Source of the DNA: Actinomycetota bacterium
Lineage (GTDB): Bacteria > Actinomycetota > Thermoleophilia > Gaiellales > Gaiellaceae
Assembly: GCA_003139545.1 (NCBI GenBank)
Contig: PLJC01000038.1
Location: 587-64,586 of the forward strand
DNA: 64,000 nt
Direction of reading: 5' to 3'
Part shown: positions 50,067 to 58,636 of the stretch, one piece after another
How the letters are laid out: each line of letters opens with the position of its first letter
Numbering within the stretch: the stretch's first letter is position 1
Notes under the pieces: generated by a model
The model's input: the letters and a program-made list of their open reading frames with translations, nothing else
Told to the model about the DNA's origin: nothing
Database searches by the model: none
Program-made: the position numbers and the translations under genes

Positions 50067-50210
50067 CTACTGGTTCTTGCCCCTCGAGCAAGAGCAGCAG
50101 AGGATGATCGCGATGCAGAGCGGGTACGCCGCATAGGCGTGCCCGACCGCCGGCGAGCCTTTCTCGGTGACCCGGAGGTCGAGGAGCTCCTCCGCAAGCG
50201 TGTCGAGCAT
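50067..50210 (-). CDS. TOMM precursor peptide (47 residues)
   Basis: A short frame from ATG 50210 to TAG 50067 with a perfect AGGAGG (50217-50222) six bases before it. The leader begins MLDTLAEELLDLRVTEKGSP; the L-x-x-L-x-D-L-x-V-T-E pattern is like thiopeptide and other azole leader peptides. The C-terminal core reads PLCIAIILCCSCSRGKNQ, with a run of five heterocyclisable residues (C38, C39, S40, C41, S42) plus C32, recalling plantazolicin- and streptolysin-type cores. It stands first in the operon before the leader-binding protein gene. Leader cleavage site unknown; perhaps after GHAYAAY. Confidence 0.85.
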   Translation of the reverse strand: MLDTLAEELLDLRVTEKGSPAVGHAYAAYPLCIAIILCCSCSRGKNQ

Positions 50211-50361
50211 CGTGCGCCTCCTCGCATGGACGTCAGTGCGGCCACCGTACCGTTGCCAGGATTGACAATCAAGATGGCAAATTTGGCCATGCCTCGTCGC
50301 TCAGTGCATATCTATTGCTTATTGGTGCAATTAGTTACACCTGGGTACCATCAGGCGCGGC
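50211..50361. promoter_or_regulatory. AT-rich divergent promoter region, TOMM and sulfur operons
   Basis: This 151-bp gap separates the precursor (minus) from the flavoprotein gene (plus) and is clearly richer in A/T than the rest of the window. It contains TTGACAATCAA (50262-50272, a TTGA/TCAA inverted repeat), CAAATTTG, and on the plus strand a possible -35 TTGGTG with -10 TACCAT 18 bases on, ending close to GTG 50362. The minus strand carries AGGAGG for the precursor at 50217-50222. Confidence 0.55.
50324..50341. promoter_or_regulatory. 18-bp near-palindrome before the sulfur operon
   Basis: GGTGCAATTAGTTACACC pairs end to end with one mismatch and one G-T at the centre. It overlaps the putative promoter 20 bases before GTG 50362 and looks like an operator for a dimeric repressor. 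Which regulator is not evident. Confidence 0.4.
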
Positions 50362-51540
50362 GTGGCTTCTCCAGCCCCTTTTGACGTGCTCGTGATCGGC
50401 AGCGGGGCCTCGGGCCTCGCCGCCGCTGTGTCCGCGGAGAAAGCGGGCGCGCGCGTCGCGCTCGCGACGAAGGGATCGCTCCAGTCCTGTAACTCCGCGA
50501 AGGCGCAGGGCGGCATCCAGGCCGCCTTCGGCGAGGACGACTCGCCCGAGCAGCACGCGCAGGACGTCTGGAAGAGCTCGCACGAGACGGCGAACATGGA
50601 GCTCGTCGAGATCCTCACGTCGGAGGCGCCGTCGGCCATCCACTGGCTCGAGGAGCTCGGCGTTGAGTTCACGAGGGAAAATGGCGGCTACCGGCTCGCG
50701 CGCTGCGGCGGCGCGTCGCAGAAGCGCTTGCTCCAGGTCGGCGACCGCACCGGGCACGCGATCACGAAGGCGCTGCGCGACGCGGTCGAGAGCTCGAGCA
50801 TCACGCTCTTTCCCAACAGTCCGCTGCACGAGCTCGAGCCCGGGTGGACCGCGCGTGTGGGGGACCACACGGTCCAGGCCGACACCGTCGTCCTCGCCGC
50901 CGGCGGGCGCTGCTTTCGCGAGGCGGAGGAGCGCGGCGAGCTCTCCACGAACCATCCCGGCGCGACCGGCGAGGTGACGAAGATCGCGCTCGGCCTCGGC
51001 GCCGAGTCGCGCGACCTCGACGCGCTCCAGTACCACCCGAACGGCGGCGCGTGGCCGGAGAACATGCAGGGCTACTCGATCCCGGAGACGACGCGCGCGT
51101 ACGGCGCCGTCCTCCTGAACGCGGACGAGGAGGAGTTCACCGACTCACTCGGCCCGCGCGACGTCGTCGCGCAGGCAATCGTGGACGAGGTCGCGAAGGG
51201 CAAGGGCGTCGAGACGCCCGACGGCCGGCCGGCCGTGTGGCTCGACACGACGCGCATCAGCGCGCACGACGCCGAGCTCTCGCTCCCGTACATGCTGCGT
51301 CGCTACCGCGCCGGCGGCATCGACCCGCTGGCGGAGAAGATCATGACCTACCCCGTGCTGCATTACCAGAACGGCGGGCTCGTCATCGACCGCGATGGCG
51401 AGACGACGCTCGAAGGGCTCTACGCCTGCGGCGAGATCGCAGGCGGCACGCACGGACGCAACCGGATGATGGGCAACTCGCTGCTCGAATGCGTCGTCTT
51501 CGGAAGGAGGGCCGGCCGTGCCGCTGCTGATCGACACTGA
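50362..51540 (+). CDS. FAD-dependent fumarate-reductase / L-aspartate-oxidase-like flavoprotein
   Basis: A 392-residue flavoprotein of the succinate dehydrogenase/fumarate reductase/NadB family. FAD motifs: VLVIGSGASGLAAAVSAEKAG, SAKAQGGIQAAFGED and YACGEIAGGTHGRNRMMGNS with LLECVVFGRRAG. The C-terminal helical domain of NadB and SdhA is missing, so the protein is about 150 residues short. Catalytic-type residues appear in ALQYHPN and VLHYQNGG. The next genes are fumarase-like, so it should act on fumarate/succinate or a sulfo-analogue. There is no Fe-S or membrane partner gene. It overlaps the next gene by 23 bases. Confidence 0.72.
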   Translation: MASPAPFDVLVIGSGASGLAAAVSAEKAGARVALATKGSLQSCNSAKAQGGIQAAFGEDDSPEQHAQDVWKSSHETANMELVEILTSEAPSAIHWLEELGVEFTRENGGYRLARCGGASQKRLLQVGDRTGHAITKALRDAVESSSITLFPNSPLHELEPGWTARVGDHTVQADTVVLAAGGRCFREAEERGELSTNHPGATGEVTKIALGLGAESRDLDALQYHPNGGAWPENMQGYSIPETTRAYGAVLLNADEEEFTDSLGPRDVVAQAIVDEVAKGKGVETPDGRPAVWLDTTRISAHDAELSLPYMLRRYRAGGIDPLAEKIMTYPVLHYQNGGLVIDRDGETTLEGLYACGEIAGGTHGRNRMMGNSLLECVVFGRRAGRAAADRH

Positions 51541-52417
51541 CCTGCAAGCCGCGGTGGAGGACGCCGCCGCGCACCTGTACGTCTGGGCGCTGAAGGACAT
51601 CCCGCAGGACCTGCGCGACGCGCTCAAGGCCGCCGCCGCCCGCGAGACGTCCGTGCCCGGGCAGCGCGTGCTCAACACGATCCTCAAGAACGTCGAGGTC
51701 GCGGACGGCGAGAATAACCTCGTCTGCCAGGACACCGGCATCGCCGTCTACACGTGCCGCGTCGGCGAGCACTTCCCGCTTCATCCCGCGCGCATCTACG
51801 AGGCGCTGCGCGACGGAACCGCGCGCGCGACGATCGAGCATCCGTTGCGCTCGAACGCGGTGCACACGATCACGCGCGAGAACACCGGCCCCAACATCGG
51901 CTACCGCCTCCCGATCGTGCACTGGGAGTTCATCAAGGACTGGGACGGCCTCGACGTGAAGTGCGTGCCGAAGGGATCCGGCTCCGAGAACATGAGCTTC
52001 CTCAAGATGTGCGTCCCCGCCGACGGCGTGACGGGGATCAAGAAGTTCGTGCTCGAGTCGATCGTCGGCGCCGGCGGCAAGCCGTGCCCGCCCGGGATCG
52101 TCGGCGTCGGCATCGGCGGCTCCGCCGACTACGCGATGTATCTCGCGAAGGAGGCGATCGCGCGGCCGATCGGCACGCGCAACTCCGACCCGATCGTGGC
52201 GGAGCTCGAGGACGAGCTGATGGGCCTTCTGAACGAGACCGGCATCGGGCCGATGGGGCTCGGCGGCGACGTCACCGTCCTCAACTGCCACATCGAGCAC
52301 GCGGACACGCACATGACGCTCAACCCCGTGGCCGTCAACTACCAGTGCTGGGCGGCGCGGCGCGCGAGCGCGCACATCGCCGCCGACGGGACAACCGACT
52401 TCGACAGAGAGGCCTGA
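51518..52417 (+). CDS. Class I fumarase / tartrate-dehydratase-like alpha subunit
   Basis: A 299-residue Fe-S hydro-lyase alpha subunit. Marks are LVCQDTGIAVYTCRVG, SENMSFLKMCVPADG, GVGIGGSADYAMYLAKEA and HADTHMTLNPVAVNYQCWAARRAS; the Cys among these should bind the [4Fe-4S] cluster. Family members interconvert fumarate and malate, or dehydrate tartrate. It starts at GTG 51518 inside the flavoprotein gene and is followed by the beta subunit one base later. Split subunits are common in archaea and many bacteria. Confidence 0.83.
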   Translation: MPLLIDTDLQAAVEDAAAHLYVWALKDIPQDLRDALKAAAARETSVPGQRVLNTILKNVEVADGENNLVCQDTGIAVYTCRVGEHFPLHPARIYEALRDGTARATIEHPLRSNAVHTITRENTGPNIGYRLPIVHWEFIKDWDGLDVKCVPKGSGSENMSFLKMCVPADGVTGIKKFVLESIVGAGGKPCPPGIVGVGIGGSADYAMYLAKEAIARPIGTRNSDPIVAELEDELMGLLNETGIGPMGLGGDVTVLNCHIEHADTHMTLNPVAVNYQCWAARRASAHIAADGTTDFDREA

Positions 52418-52418
52418 G

Positions 52419-53006
52419 ATGGCGACGCACGAAGTCACGTTCCCGATCACCGACCCGCAGGAGATCCTCAAGCTCAAGGCGGGCGACGAGGTGACAGTCC
52501 AGGGCCACATCATCGGCATCCGCGACCGCACGCAGATCCGCATCTTCGACCAGGGCGTCGAGCCGCCGATGGATCTAAAGGGCGCGTTCCTGCTCCACAC
52601 CGCGCCCGGCGTGCGCAAGCTCGACAACGGCAAGTACGAGAAGGTCTGCATCGGCACGACGACGAGCGCGCGCATGGTGCGCTTCACCGAGCCGCTCGGC
52701 GCGCAGTACGGCGTCCGCGCCATCTGCGGCAAGGGCGGCTTCCCCGACGAGGCGATCGAGCCCATGCAGCGGCTCGGGATGGTCTACTTCGCCATCGTCG
52801 GCGGCGCCGCCGCGCTCGAGACCACGCAGATCGAGGAGATCGAAGAGGTCGCGTGGGAGGAGCTCATGCCCGAGTGCCTGTGGAAGTTCCGCGTGAAGGA
52901 CTTCGGGCCGCTCACCGTCGGCATCGACGCGCACGGCAACTCGCTCTACCACGACGTCCAGGCAGCCGCGACGAAGAAGCTGGAGGAGCTCTATGCCCGT
53001 TTTTGA
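52419..53006 (+). CDS. Class I fumarase / tartrate-dehydratase-like beta subunit
   Basis: A 195-residue beta subunit with the GDEVTVQGHIIGIRDRTQIRIF start, TTSARMVRFTEPL, AICGKGGFPDEAIEPM and VGGAAALETTQIEEI. The family normally has RDAAHKR-like wording where this protein reads RDRTQIR, a change next to the substrate site that may alter specificity. It overlaps the phosphosulfolactate synthase gene by 14 bases. Confidence 0.82.
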   Translation: MATHEVTFPITDPQEILKLKAGDEVTVQGHIIGIRDRTQIRIFDQGVEPPMDLKGAFLLHTAPGVRKLDNGKYEKVCIGTTTSARMVRFTEPLGAQYGVRAICGKGGFPDEAIEPMQRLGMVYFAIVGGAAALETTQIEEIEEVAWEELMPECLWKFRVKDFGPLTVGIDAHGNSLYHDVQAAATKKLEELYARF

Positions 53007-53754
53007 TCTCGGCCTCAAGCGTGACGGCGGCCTGACGCACGTGCTCGACAAGGGCCTCGGCCCGCGCGGGTGGGAGGACGTGCTCGAGGTCTCCGGCGAC
53101 CACATCGACATCGTCAAGCTCGGCTGGGGCACCGCGTACGTCACGCAGAACCTGCGCCGCAAGCTCGACGTCCTGCGCGGCAAGCCCGTCGTCATCGGCG
53201 GCACGTTCTTCGAGGTCTGTTACGTCCGCGACAGGCTGGACGAGTACAAGCGCTGGCTCCAGAGCCTCGGCATCGCGCACGTCGAGATCTCGGACGGTAC
53301 GGTCGACATCCCGCGCGAGCGCAAGCTCGAGCTCATCGCGGACTTCGCGAACGACTTCACCGTCCTCTCCGAGGTCGGCTCGAAGGCCTCGGAGGTCGTG
53401 TTCGCGCCGTACCAGTGGGTGGAGTGGATCAAGGAAGAGAAGGACGCCGGCGCGTGGAAGGTGATCACCGAGGCGCGCGAGGGCGGGACGGCCGGGATTT
53501 TTCGCAAGGACGGCGACATGCGCACCGGCCTCATCGACGAGATCGCGCACTCGATCGACTTCCACGACCTCGTCTGGGAGGCGCCGACGAAGGCGTCGCA
53601 GGCGTGGTTCATCAAGCACTTCGGGCCTGAGGTCAACCTCGGCAACATCCCGCCCGAGGAAGTCATCCCGCTCGAGACGCTCCGCCTCGGGCTGCGCGGC
53701 GACACGCTGAAGGAGGTGCTGCTCGGTGGCGAGCGTCAGCCTGCAGCTTCCTGA
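52993..53754 (+). CDS. comA: Phosphosulfolactate synthase (ComA-like)
   Basis: A 253-residue TIM-barrel enzyme of the ComA family, which adds sulfite to phosphoenolpyruvate to give phosphosulfolactate, the first step of coenzyme M synthesis in methanogens; Bacillus YitD is a bacterial relative. Family stretches: THVLDKGLGPRGWEDVLEVSGDHIDIVKLGWGTAY (in parts), VIGGTFFEVCYV, HVEISDGTVDIPRERK, LSEVGSKAS, ITEAREGGTAGI and WEAPTKASQAWFIKHFGPEVNLGNI. It sits between fumarase-like genes and cysH with overlaps on both sides, so its sulfite probably comes from the following enzyme. ComB-E homologues are not in the window. Confidence 0.88.
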   Translation: MPVFDLGLKRDGGLTHVLDKGLGPRGWEDVLEVSGDHIDIVKLGWGTAYVTQNLRRKLDVLRGKPVVIGGTFFEVCYVRDRLDEYKRWLQSLGIAHVEISDGTVDIPRERKLELIADFANDFTVLSEVGSKASEVVFAPYQWVEWIKEEKDAGAWKVITEAREGGTAGIFRKDGDMRTGLIDEIAHSIDFHDLVWEAPTKASQAWFIKHFGPEVNLGNIPPEEVIPLETLRLGLRGDTLKEVLLGGERQPAAS

Positions 53755-54403
53755 CGTCGAGGCGATGACCGCGGAGGACTGCCTCCTCTGGGCCTACGAC
53801 CGCTTCGGCGACAAGCTCTGCCTCACCTGTTCGTGGCAGAAGCAGTCGTCGGTGCTCGTGCACATGGTCTCCGAGCTCGGGATCGACATCCCCGTCATCG
53901 AGCTCGACACCGCGCTCTTCTTCCGCGAGACGTACGAGACGCGCGAGCGGCTCGTCGAGCGGTACGGCCTCGAGCTGATCCGTCCCGAGGTGATCTCGGT
54001 GGCCGAGCAGCACAAGCAGGAGGGGCCGAACCTGTGGGAGTCGAATCCCGACCGCTGCTGCCACGTGCGCAAGGTGGAGCCGCTCGAGCGCGCGCTGAAG
54101 GAGTACGACGCGTGGATCTCCGGCATCCGCCGCGAACAGAGTCTCACGCGCAAGGACGCGGCGCGCGTCGAGTTCAGCGAGCGCTACGACGTGTGGAAGA
54201 TCCAGCCGCTCGTCGACTGGGACGCGAAGCGCGTCGACGCGTACATCCACGTGAACGAGATCCCGTACAACCCGCTGCACGACGCGGGCTATCCGTCCAT
54301 CGGGTGCATCCCGTGCACGCGGCCGGTGAGCCGCGAGCAGGACGAGCGGGCAGGGCGCTGGGCCGACTCGGACAAGATCGAGTGCGGCATCCACACGAAG
54401 TGA
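53726..54403 (+). CDS. cysH: Adenylyl-sulfate reductase (CysH, [4Fe-4S] APS type)
   Basis: A 225-residue CysH reducing APS to sulfite with thioredoxin. Cluster Cys appear as RCCHVRKVEPL and SIGCIPCTRPV (CC...CxxC), the mark of the APS-specific class; the catalytic Cys is in the C-terminal ECGIHTK. SWQKQSSVLVHMVSELG is the PP-loop region. GTG 53726 overlaps comA by 29 bases. GTGA overlap with cysC. Confidence 0.9.
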   Translation: MASVSLQLPDVEAMTAEDCLLWAYDRFGDKLCLTCSWQKQSSVLVHMVSELGIDIPVIELDTALFFRETYETRERLVERYGLELIRPEVISVAEQHKQEGPNLWESNPDRCCHVRKVEPLERALKEYDAWISGIRREQSLTRKDAARVEFSERYDVWKIQPLVDWDAKRVDAYIHVNEIPYNPLHDAGYPSIGCIPCTRPVSREQDERAGRWADSDKIECGIHTK

Positions 54404-54942
54404 TCGGGTTCACACTCTGGTTCACCGGCCTCTCCGGGTCGGGTAAGACGACGATCGCCGACCTCGTCGCGCCCGAGCTGGAGCGGCGCGGCCTGCTCGT
54501 CGAGAAGCTCGACGGCGACGTCGTGCGCACGCACCTGTCGCACGGGCTCGGCTTCTCGAAGGAGGACCGCGACGCCAACGTCGAGCGCATCGGCTGGGTC
54601 GCCTCGCGGCTGACGCGGCACGGCGCTGCGGTGATCGTCTCCGCCATCTCGCCGTACGCGGAGGCGCGGCGCAAGGCGCGCGCGCTCGTCGAGGCCGAGG
54701 GCGTCTTTCTCGAGATCCACGTCGCGACGCCGGTCGAGGAGTGCGAGCGGCGCGACGTGAAGGGCCTGTACGCGAAAGCGCGTGCAGGCGAGATCCCCGA
54801 GTTCACGGGCGTCTCCGACCCGTACGAAGAGCCCGCGTCTCCGGAGCTGCGCCTCGACACGACGCAGCTCGCGCCGGCGGAGTCCGCGCAGCTCGTCATC
54901 GCGAAGCTCGAGGAGATCGGCTGCCTGGGGGTGCCGGCGTGA
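54400..54942 (+). CDS. cysC: Adenylyl-sulfate kinase (stand-alone CysC)
   Basis: A 180-residue APS kinase producing PAPS. P-loop [13 protein letters not shown] (8-20), [56 protein letters not shown] and [11 protein letters not shown]. It starts at GTG 54400 overlapping cysH. A second APS kinase domain is fused to CysN in the same operon. Confidence 0.92.
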   Translation: MIGFTLWFTGLSGSGKTTIADLVAPELERRGLLVEKLDGDVVRTHLSHGLGFSKEDRDANVERIGWVASRLTRHGAAVIVSAISPYAEARRKARALVEAEGVFLEIHVATPVEECERRDVKGLYAKARAGEIPEFTGVSDPYEEPASPELRLDTTQLAPAESAQLVIAKLEEIGCLGVPA

Positions 54943-55850
54943 TCGACCGCGTCAAGCTCACACACCTGCAGCGGCTCGAGGCGGAGGCGATCGACGTCAT
55001 GCGCGAGGTCGTCGCCGAGGCCGAGAACCCGGTGATGCTGTACTCGATCGGCAAGGACAGCTCGGTCATGCTGCACCTCGCGCGCAAGGCGTTCCATCCC
55101 GCGCCGCCGCCGTTTCCGTTCCTGCACGTCGACACGACGTGGAAGTTCCAGGACATGTACCGGTTTCGCGAGCGCATGGTGGCCGAGCACGGCTTCGACC
55201 TGCTCGTGCACGTGAACGAGGACGGGCTCGCACGCGGCATCAACCCGTTCGACAGCGGTTCGGTCGTTCACACGGACGTCATGAAGACCGAGGGCCTGAA
55301 GCAGGCGCTGGACAAGTACGGCTTCGACGCTGCGTTCGGCGGCGCGCGCCGCGACGAGGAGCGCTCGCGCGCGAAGGAGCGGATCTTCTCGTTCCGCTCG
55401 GCGCAGCACCGATGGGACCCGAAGAACCAGCGGCCCGAGCTGTGGCGCCTCTACAACGCGCGCCACCGGCGCGGCGAGTCGATGCGCGTCTTTCCGCTCT
55501 CCAACTGGACGGAGCTCGACGTCTGGCTCTACATCTATCTCGAGCAGATCCCGATCGTCCCGCTCTACTTCGCCGCCGAGCGGCCCGTTGTCATGCGGGA
55601 CGGGACGATGATCATGGTCGATGACGAGCGCATGCCCCTCGAGGCCGGCGAGGTGCCGGAGCTGAAGACGGTGCGCTTCCGCACGCTCGGCTGCTATCCG
55701 CTGACGGGCGCGGTCGAGAGCAGCGCGGCGACGCTGCCGGAGATCATCCAGGAGATGCTGCTCGCGAAGACGTCCGAGCGGCAGGGGCGCGTCATCGACC
55801 ACGACGCGGCCGCGTCGATGGAGAAGAAGAAGGTCGAGGGCTACTTCTGA
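54939..55850 (+). CDS. cysD: Sulfate adenylyltransferase small subunit CysD
   Basis: A 303-residue ATP sulfurylase catalytic subunit: [19 protein letters not shown] (PP-loop), [40 protein letters not shown] and the C-terminal [16 protein letters not shown]. It makes APS from sulfate and ATP, driven by GTP hydrolysis of CysN. GTG 54939 overlaps cysC; the stop TGA overlaps the CTG start of cysN. Confidence 0.93.
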   Translation: MIDRVKLTHLQRLEAEAIDVMREVVAEAENPVMLYSIGKDSSVMLHLARKAFHPAPPPFPFLHVDTTWKFQDMYRFRERMVAEHGFDLLVHVNEDGLARGINPFDSGSVVHTDVMKTEGLKQALDKYGFDAAFGGARRDEERSRAKERIFSFRSAQHRWDPKNQRPELWRLYNARHRRGESMRVFPLSNWTELDVWLYIYLEQIPIVPLYFAAERPVVMRDGTMIMVDDERMPLEAGEVPELKTVRFRTLGCYPLTGAVESSAATLPEIIQEMLLAKTSERQGRVIDHDAAASMEKKKVEGYF

Positions 55851-57745
55851 ACGTCTCCGACCTGATCTCCGAGGACATCCTCGCCTACCTCGACGCGCAC
55901 GAGCACAAGAGCCTCCTGCGCTTCATCACGTGCGGCAGCGTCGACGACGGCAAGAGCACGCTCATCGGCCGGCTGCTGTACGAGTCGCAGCTCCTGTTCG
56001 AGGACCAGCTCGCCGCGTTGGAAGTCGACTCGCGGCGCGTCGGCACGCAGGGCGACGACCTCGATTTCGCGCTGCTCCTCGACGGCCTCGCCGCCGAGCG
56101 CGAGCAGGGCATCACGATCGACGTCGCGTACCGGTTCTTCTCCACCGACACGCGCAAGTACATCGTCGCCGACACGCCGGGCCACGAGCAGTACACGCGC
56201 AACATGGTCACGGGCGCGTCCACCGCCGACTGTGCGCTGATCCTCGTCGACGCACGCAAGGGCGTGCTCACGCAGACGCGGCGTCACAGCTATCTCGTGT
56301 GGCTGCTCGGCATTCGCCACGTCGCGGTGGCGGTGAACAAGATGGACCTCGTCGACTTCGCCGAGGAGCGCTTCGCGGAGATCGCGGCCGAATACGGCGA
56401 GTTTGCGGCGCAGCTCGGCCTCGAGGACGTGACGCTCATCCCCATGTCCGCGCTGCGCGGCGACAACATCGTCGACGCCTCCGACGCGATGCCGTGGTAC
56501 GGCGGGCCGACGCTCATGCAGTACCTGGAGGCGGTCGAGGTCGACCAGGAGCGCATGCAGGACGCGCCCTTCCGGCTCCCGGTGCAGTGGGTGAACCGGC
56601 CCAGCTCCGACTTCCGCGGCTTCACCGGGACCGTCGCGGGCGGCTCGGTCGCGCCCGGCGACCGCGTCGTCGTCCTCCCGCGCGGACAGGAGACGACGGT
56701 CGATCGGATCGTCACCTTCGACGGCGACCTCGAGCGCGCCGTCGCGGGCCAGGCGGTCACGCTCACGCTCGCGGACGAGATCGACGTCAGCCGCGGCGAC
56801 GTCATCGCTCCCGTGGAGGCGCCGGCGCAGGTCGGCGACCAGTTCGAGGCGACGGTCGTGTGGATGGCGGACGAGCCGCTCCTGCGCGGGCGCACCTATC
56901 TCATGCGCGTCGGGACGAAGACGGTCGCGGCCACGGTCGCGCCGATCAAGTACAAGCTCGACGTCGACACGCTCGACCGCATCGCCGCGAACCATCTCGA
57001 GCTGAATGCGATCGGCGTCGTCAACGTCGAGCTGAGCGAGCCGATCGCCTTCGACCCGTACGTCGAGAACCGGGACACGGGCGGGTTCATCCTCATCGAC
57101 CGGATCACGAACCACACCGTCGGCGCAGGCCTGCTCCACTTCGCGCTGCGCCGCTCGCACAACGTTCCGTGGCAGTCGGTCGAGGTGGATCGCGCGGCTA
57201 GAGCGGGGGCGAAGGGCCAGCAGCCCTTCGTCGTCTGGCTCACCGGCTTGCCCGGGGCGGGCAAGTCCTCGATCGCGAACGCCGTCGAACGCCGGCTGCA
57301 CGCGCTTGGCCGCCACACGTTCATGCTCGACGGCGACAACGTGCGCCACGGCCTCTCCAAGGACCTCGGCTTCAGCGACGCCGACCGGGCGGAGAACAAC
57401 CGGCGCGCCGCCGAGGTGACGAAGATCCTCACCGACGCGGGCTTGATCGTCATCGCGGCGTTCGTCTCCCCGTTCAGCGCCGACCGCGCGACGACACGCG
57501 CGCTCTTCGGCGAGGACGAGTTCCTCGAGGTGTTCGTCGACGTCCCGCCCGAGGTGGCCGTCGAGCGCGACACGAAGGGCCTGTACGCGAAGGCGCGCGA
57601 CGGCGGCCTGGCGAACCTCACCGGCATCGGCTCGACGTACGAGCCTCCGGAGAGCCCCGAGGTGCACCTGGAGATGGCGTCGCTTGGGATCGAGGCGGCG
57701 GCGGACACGATCGTCGCCGCGCTCGAGGAGCGCGGGCTGCTGTGA
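55847..57745 (+). CDS. cysNC: Sulfate adenylyltransferase large subunit fused to APS kinase (CysNC)
   Basis: A 632-residue fusion. The N-terminal GTPase has G1 [21 protein letters not shown]3 [13 protein letters not shown] and G4 VNKMDLV, then EF-Tu-like barrels. The C-terminal 190 residues are an APS kinase: [42 protein letters not shown]. No ATG, GTG or TTG occurs before 56018, which is past the G1 loop, so initiation must be at CTG; CTG 55847 overlaps the cysD stop as CTGA. A CTG at 55862 is the other candidate. Confidence 0.9.
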   Translation: MNVSDLISEDILAYLDAHEHKSLLRFITCGSVDDGKSTLIGRLLYESQLLFEDQLAALEVDSRRVGTQGDDLDFALLLDGLAAEREQGITIDVAYRFFSTDTRKYIVADTPGHEQYTRNMVTGASTADCALILVDARKGVLTQTRRHSYLVWLLGIRHVAVAVNKMDLVDFAEERFAEIAAEYGEFAAQLGLEDVTLIPMSALRGDNIVDASDAMPWYGGPTLMQYLEAVEVDQERMQDAPFRLPVQWVNRPSSDFRGFTGTVAGGSVAPGDRVVVLPRGQETTVDRIVTFDGDLERAVAGQAVTLTLADEIDVSRGDVIAPVEAPAQVGDQFEATVVWMADEPLLRGRTYLMRVGTKTVAATVAPIKYKLDVDTLDRIAANHLELNAIGVVNVELSEPIAFDPYVENRDTGGFILIDRITNHTVGAGLLHFALRRSHNVPWQSVEVDRAARAGAKGQQPFVVWLTGLPGAGKSSIANAVERRLHALGRHTFMLDGDNVRHGLSKDLGFSDADRAENNRRAAEVTKILTDAGLIVIAAFVSPFSADRATTRALFGEDEFLEVFVDVPPEVAVERDTKGLYAKARDGGLANLTGIGSTYEPPESPEVHLEMASLGIEAAADTIVAALEERGLL

Positions 57746-58629
57746 CCTGGCAGTTCGTGCTGGCGGGGCTCGCGGTCGGCGTCCTCGTCGGCATGACGGG
57801 GATGGGCGCCGGATCGCTCATGACGCCGATCCTCGTCTTCGTCTTCGGCTTCAACCCGGCGACGGCGATCGGGACGGACATCCTGCACGGCGCGATCTTC
57901 AAGTCGGTCGGCGGCCTTCGGCATCACAGCCTCGGGACGACGCACGCGAAGCTCAGCGGGTGGATGTTCGTCGGCAGCGCGCCCGCGTCGCTGCTCGGCG
58001 TCGCGACGGCGACGTGGCTGAAGCACAAGTACGGTGGCGGCATCCAGTCGACGGAGGGCAAGATCCTCGGCGCAGCGCTCCTGCTCGGCGCGCTCGGGAT
58101 GCTGTTGAAGAGCTCCGTGCGCGTGCGCGAGGTCGCCGACGGACCGTTCGTCCTGCGCCGGCGCGACAAGATCGCGGCCATCCTCATCGGCCTCTTCGGC
58201 GGCTACATCGTCGGGCTCACGTCCGTCGGCAGCGGCGTCTTCTTCGGGCTGACGCTGCTGTTCGTGTTCCCGCTGCGCGCGCACAAGGTCGTCGGCACCG
58301 ACATCCTCCACGCGGCAGGCCTGCTGTGGGTCGCGGGCTTCGGGCATCTCATCGCCGGCAACGTCGACTTGCACGCCATGGGGTGGCTTCTCATCGGCTC
58401 CATCCCGGGCGTCCTCGCCGGCAGCCAGTTCAGCGTCAAGGTCGGCGACCGGGTGCTGCGGATCTTGCTCTCGCTCGTGCTGTTCGCCTCGGGAGCCAAG
58501 CTCGTCGAGCCGAACGGGTACGGCTGGCTCGGGTGGACGGCCGGCTTCATCGTCGTCACGGCGCTCACCCTGTGGGCGGTGCGGGTGCGCGACAGTGCGC
58601 GGCTCGCCACGGTGGCGCGCGTAGACTGA
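57742..58629 (+). CDS. TauE/SafE-family sulfite or sulfonate exporter
   Basis: A 295-residue membrane protein with about eight helices and two DUF81 repeats: [23 protein letters not shown] with [21 protein letters not shown], and [38 protein letters not shown] (each read in parts). TauE/SafE proteins move sulfite, sulfoacetate or related anions. GTG 57742 overlaps the cysNC stop. As the last gene of the sulfur operon it could relieve sulfite build-up or export a sulfonate. Confidence 0.87.
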   Translation: MTWQFVLAGLAVGVLVGMTGMGAGSLMTPILVFVFGFNPATAIGTDILHGAIFKSVGGLRHHSLGTTHAKLSGWMFVGSAPASLLGVATATWLKHKYGGGIQSTEGKILGAALLLGALGMLLKSSVRVREVADGPFVLRRRDKIAAILIGLFGGYIVGLTSVGSGVFFGLTLLFVFPLRAHKVVGTDILHAAGLLWVAGFGHLIAGNVDLHAMGWLLIGSIPGVLAGSQFSVKVGDRVLRILLSLVLFASGAKLVEPNGYGWLGWTAGFIVVTALTLWAVRVRDSARLATVARVD

Positions 58630-58636
58630 CGCCGCT

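Noticed and set aside
48593..50290. Minus-strand frame beginning MAKFAILIVNPGNG over the TOMM C-protein region
   Set aside because: Only its first residues look protein-like; after that it is Arg/Ala low complexity in a different frame from the clear cyclodehydratase and precursor.
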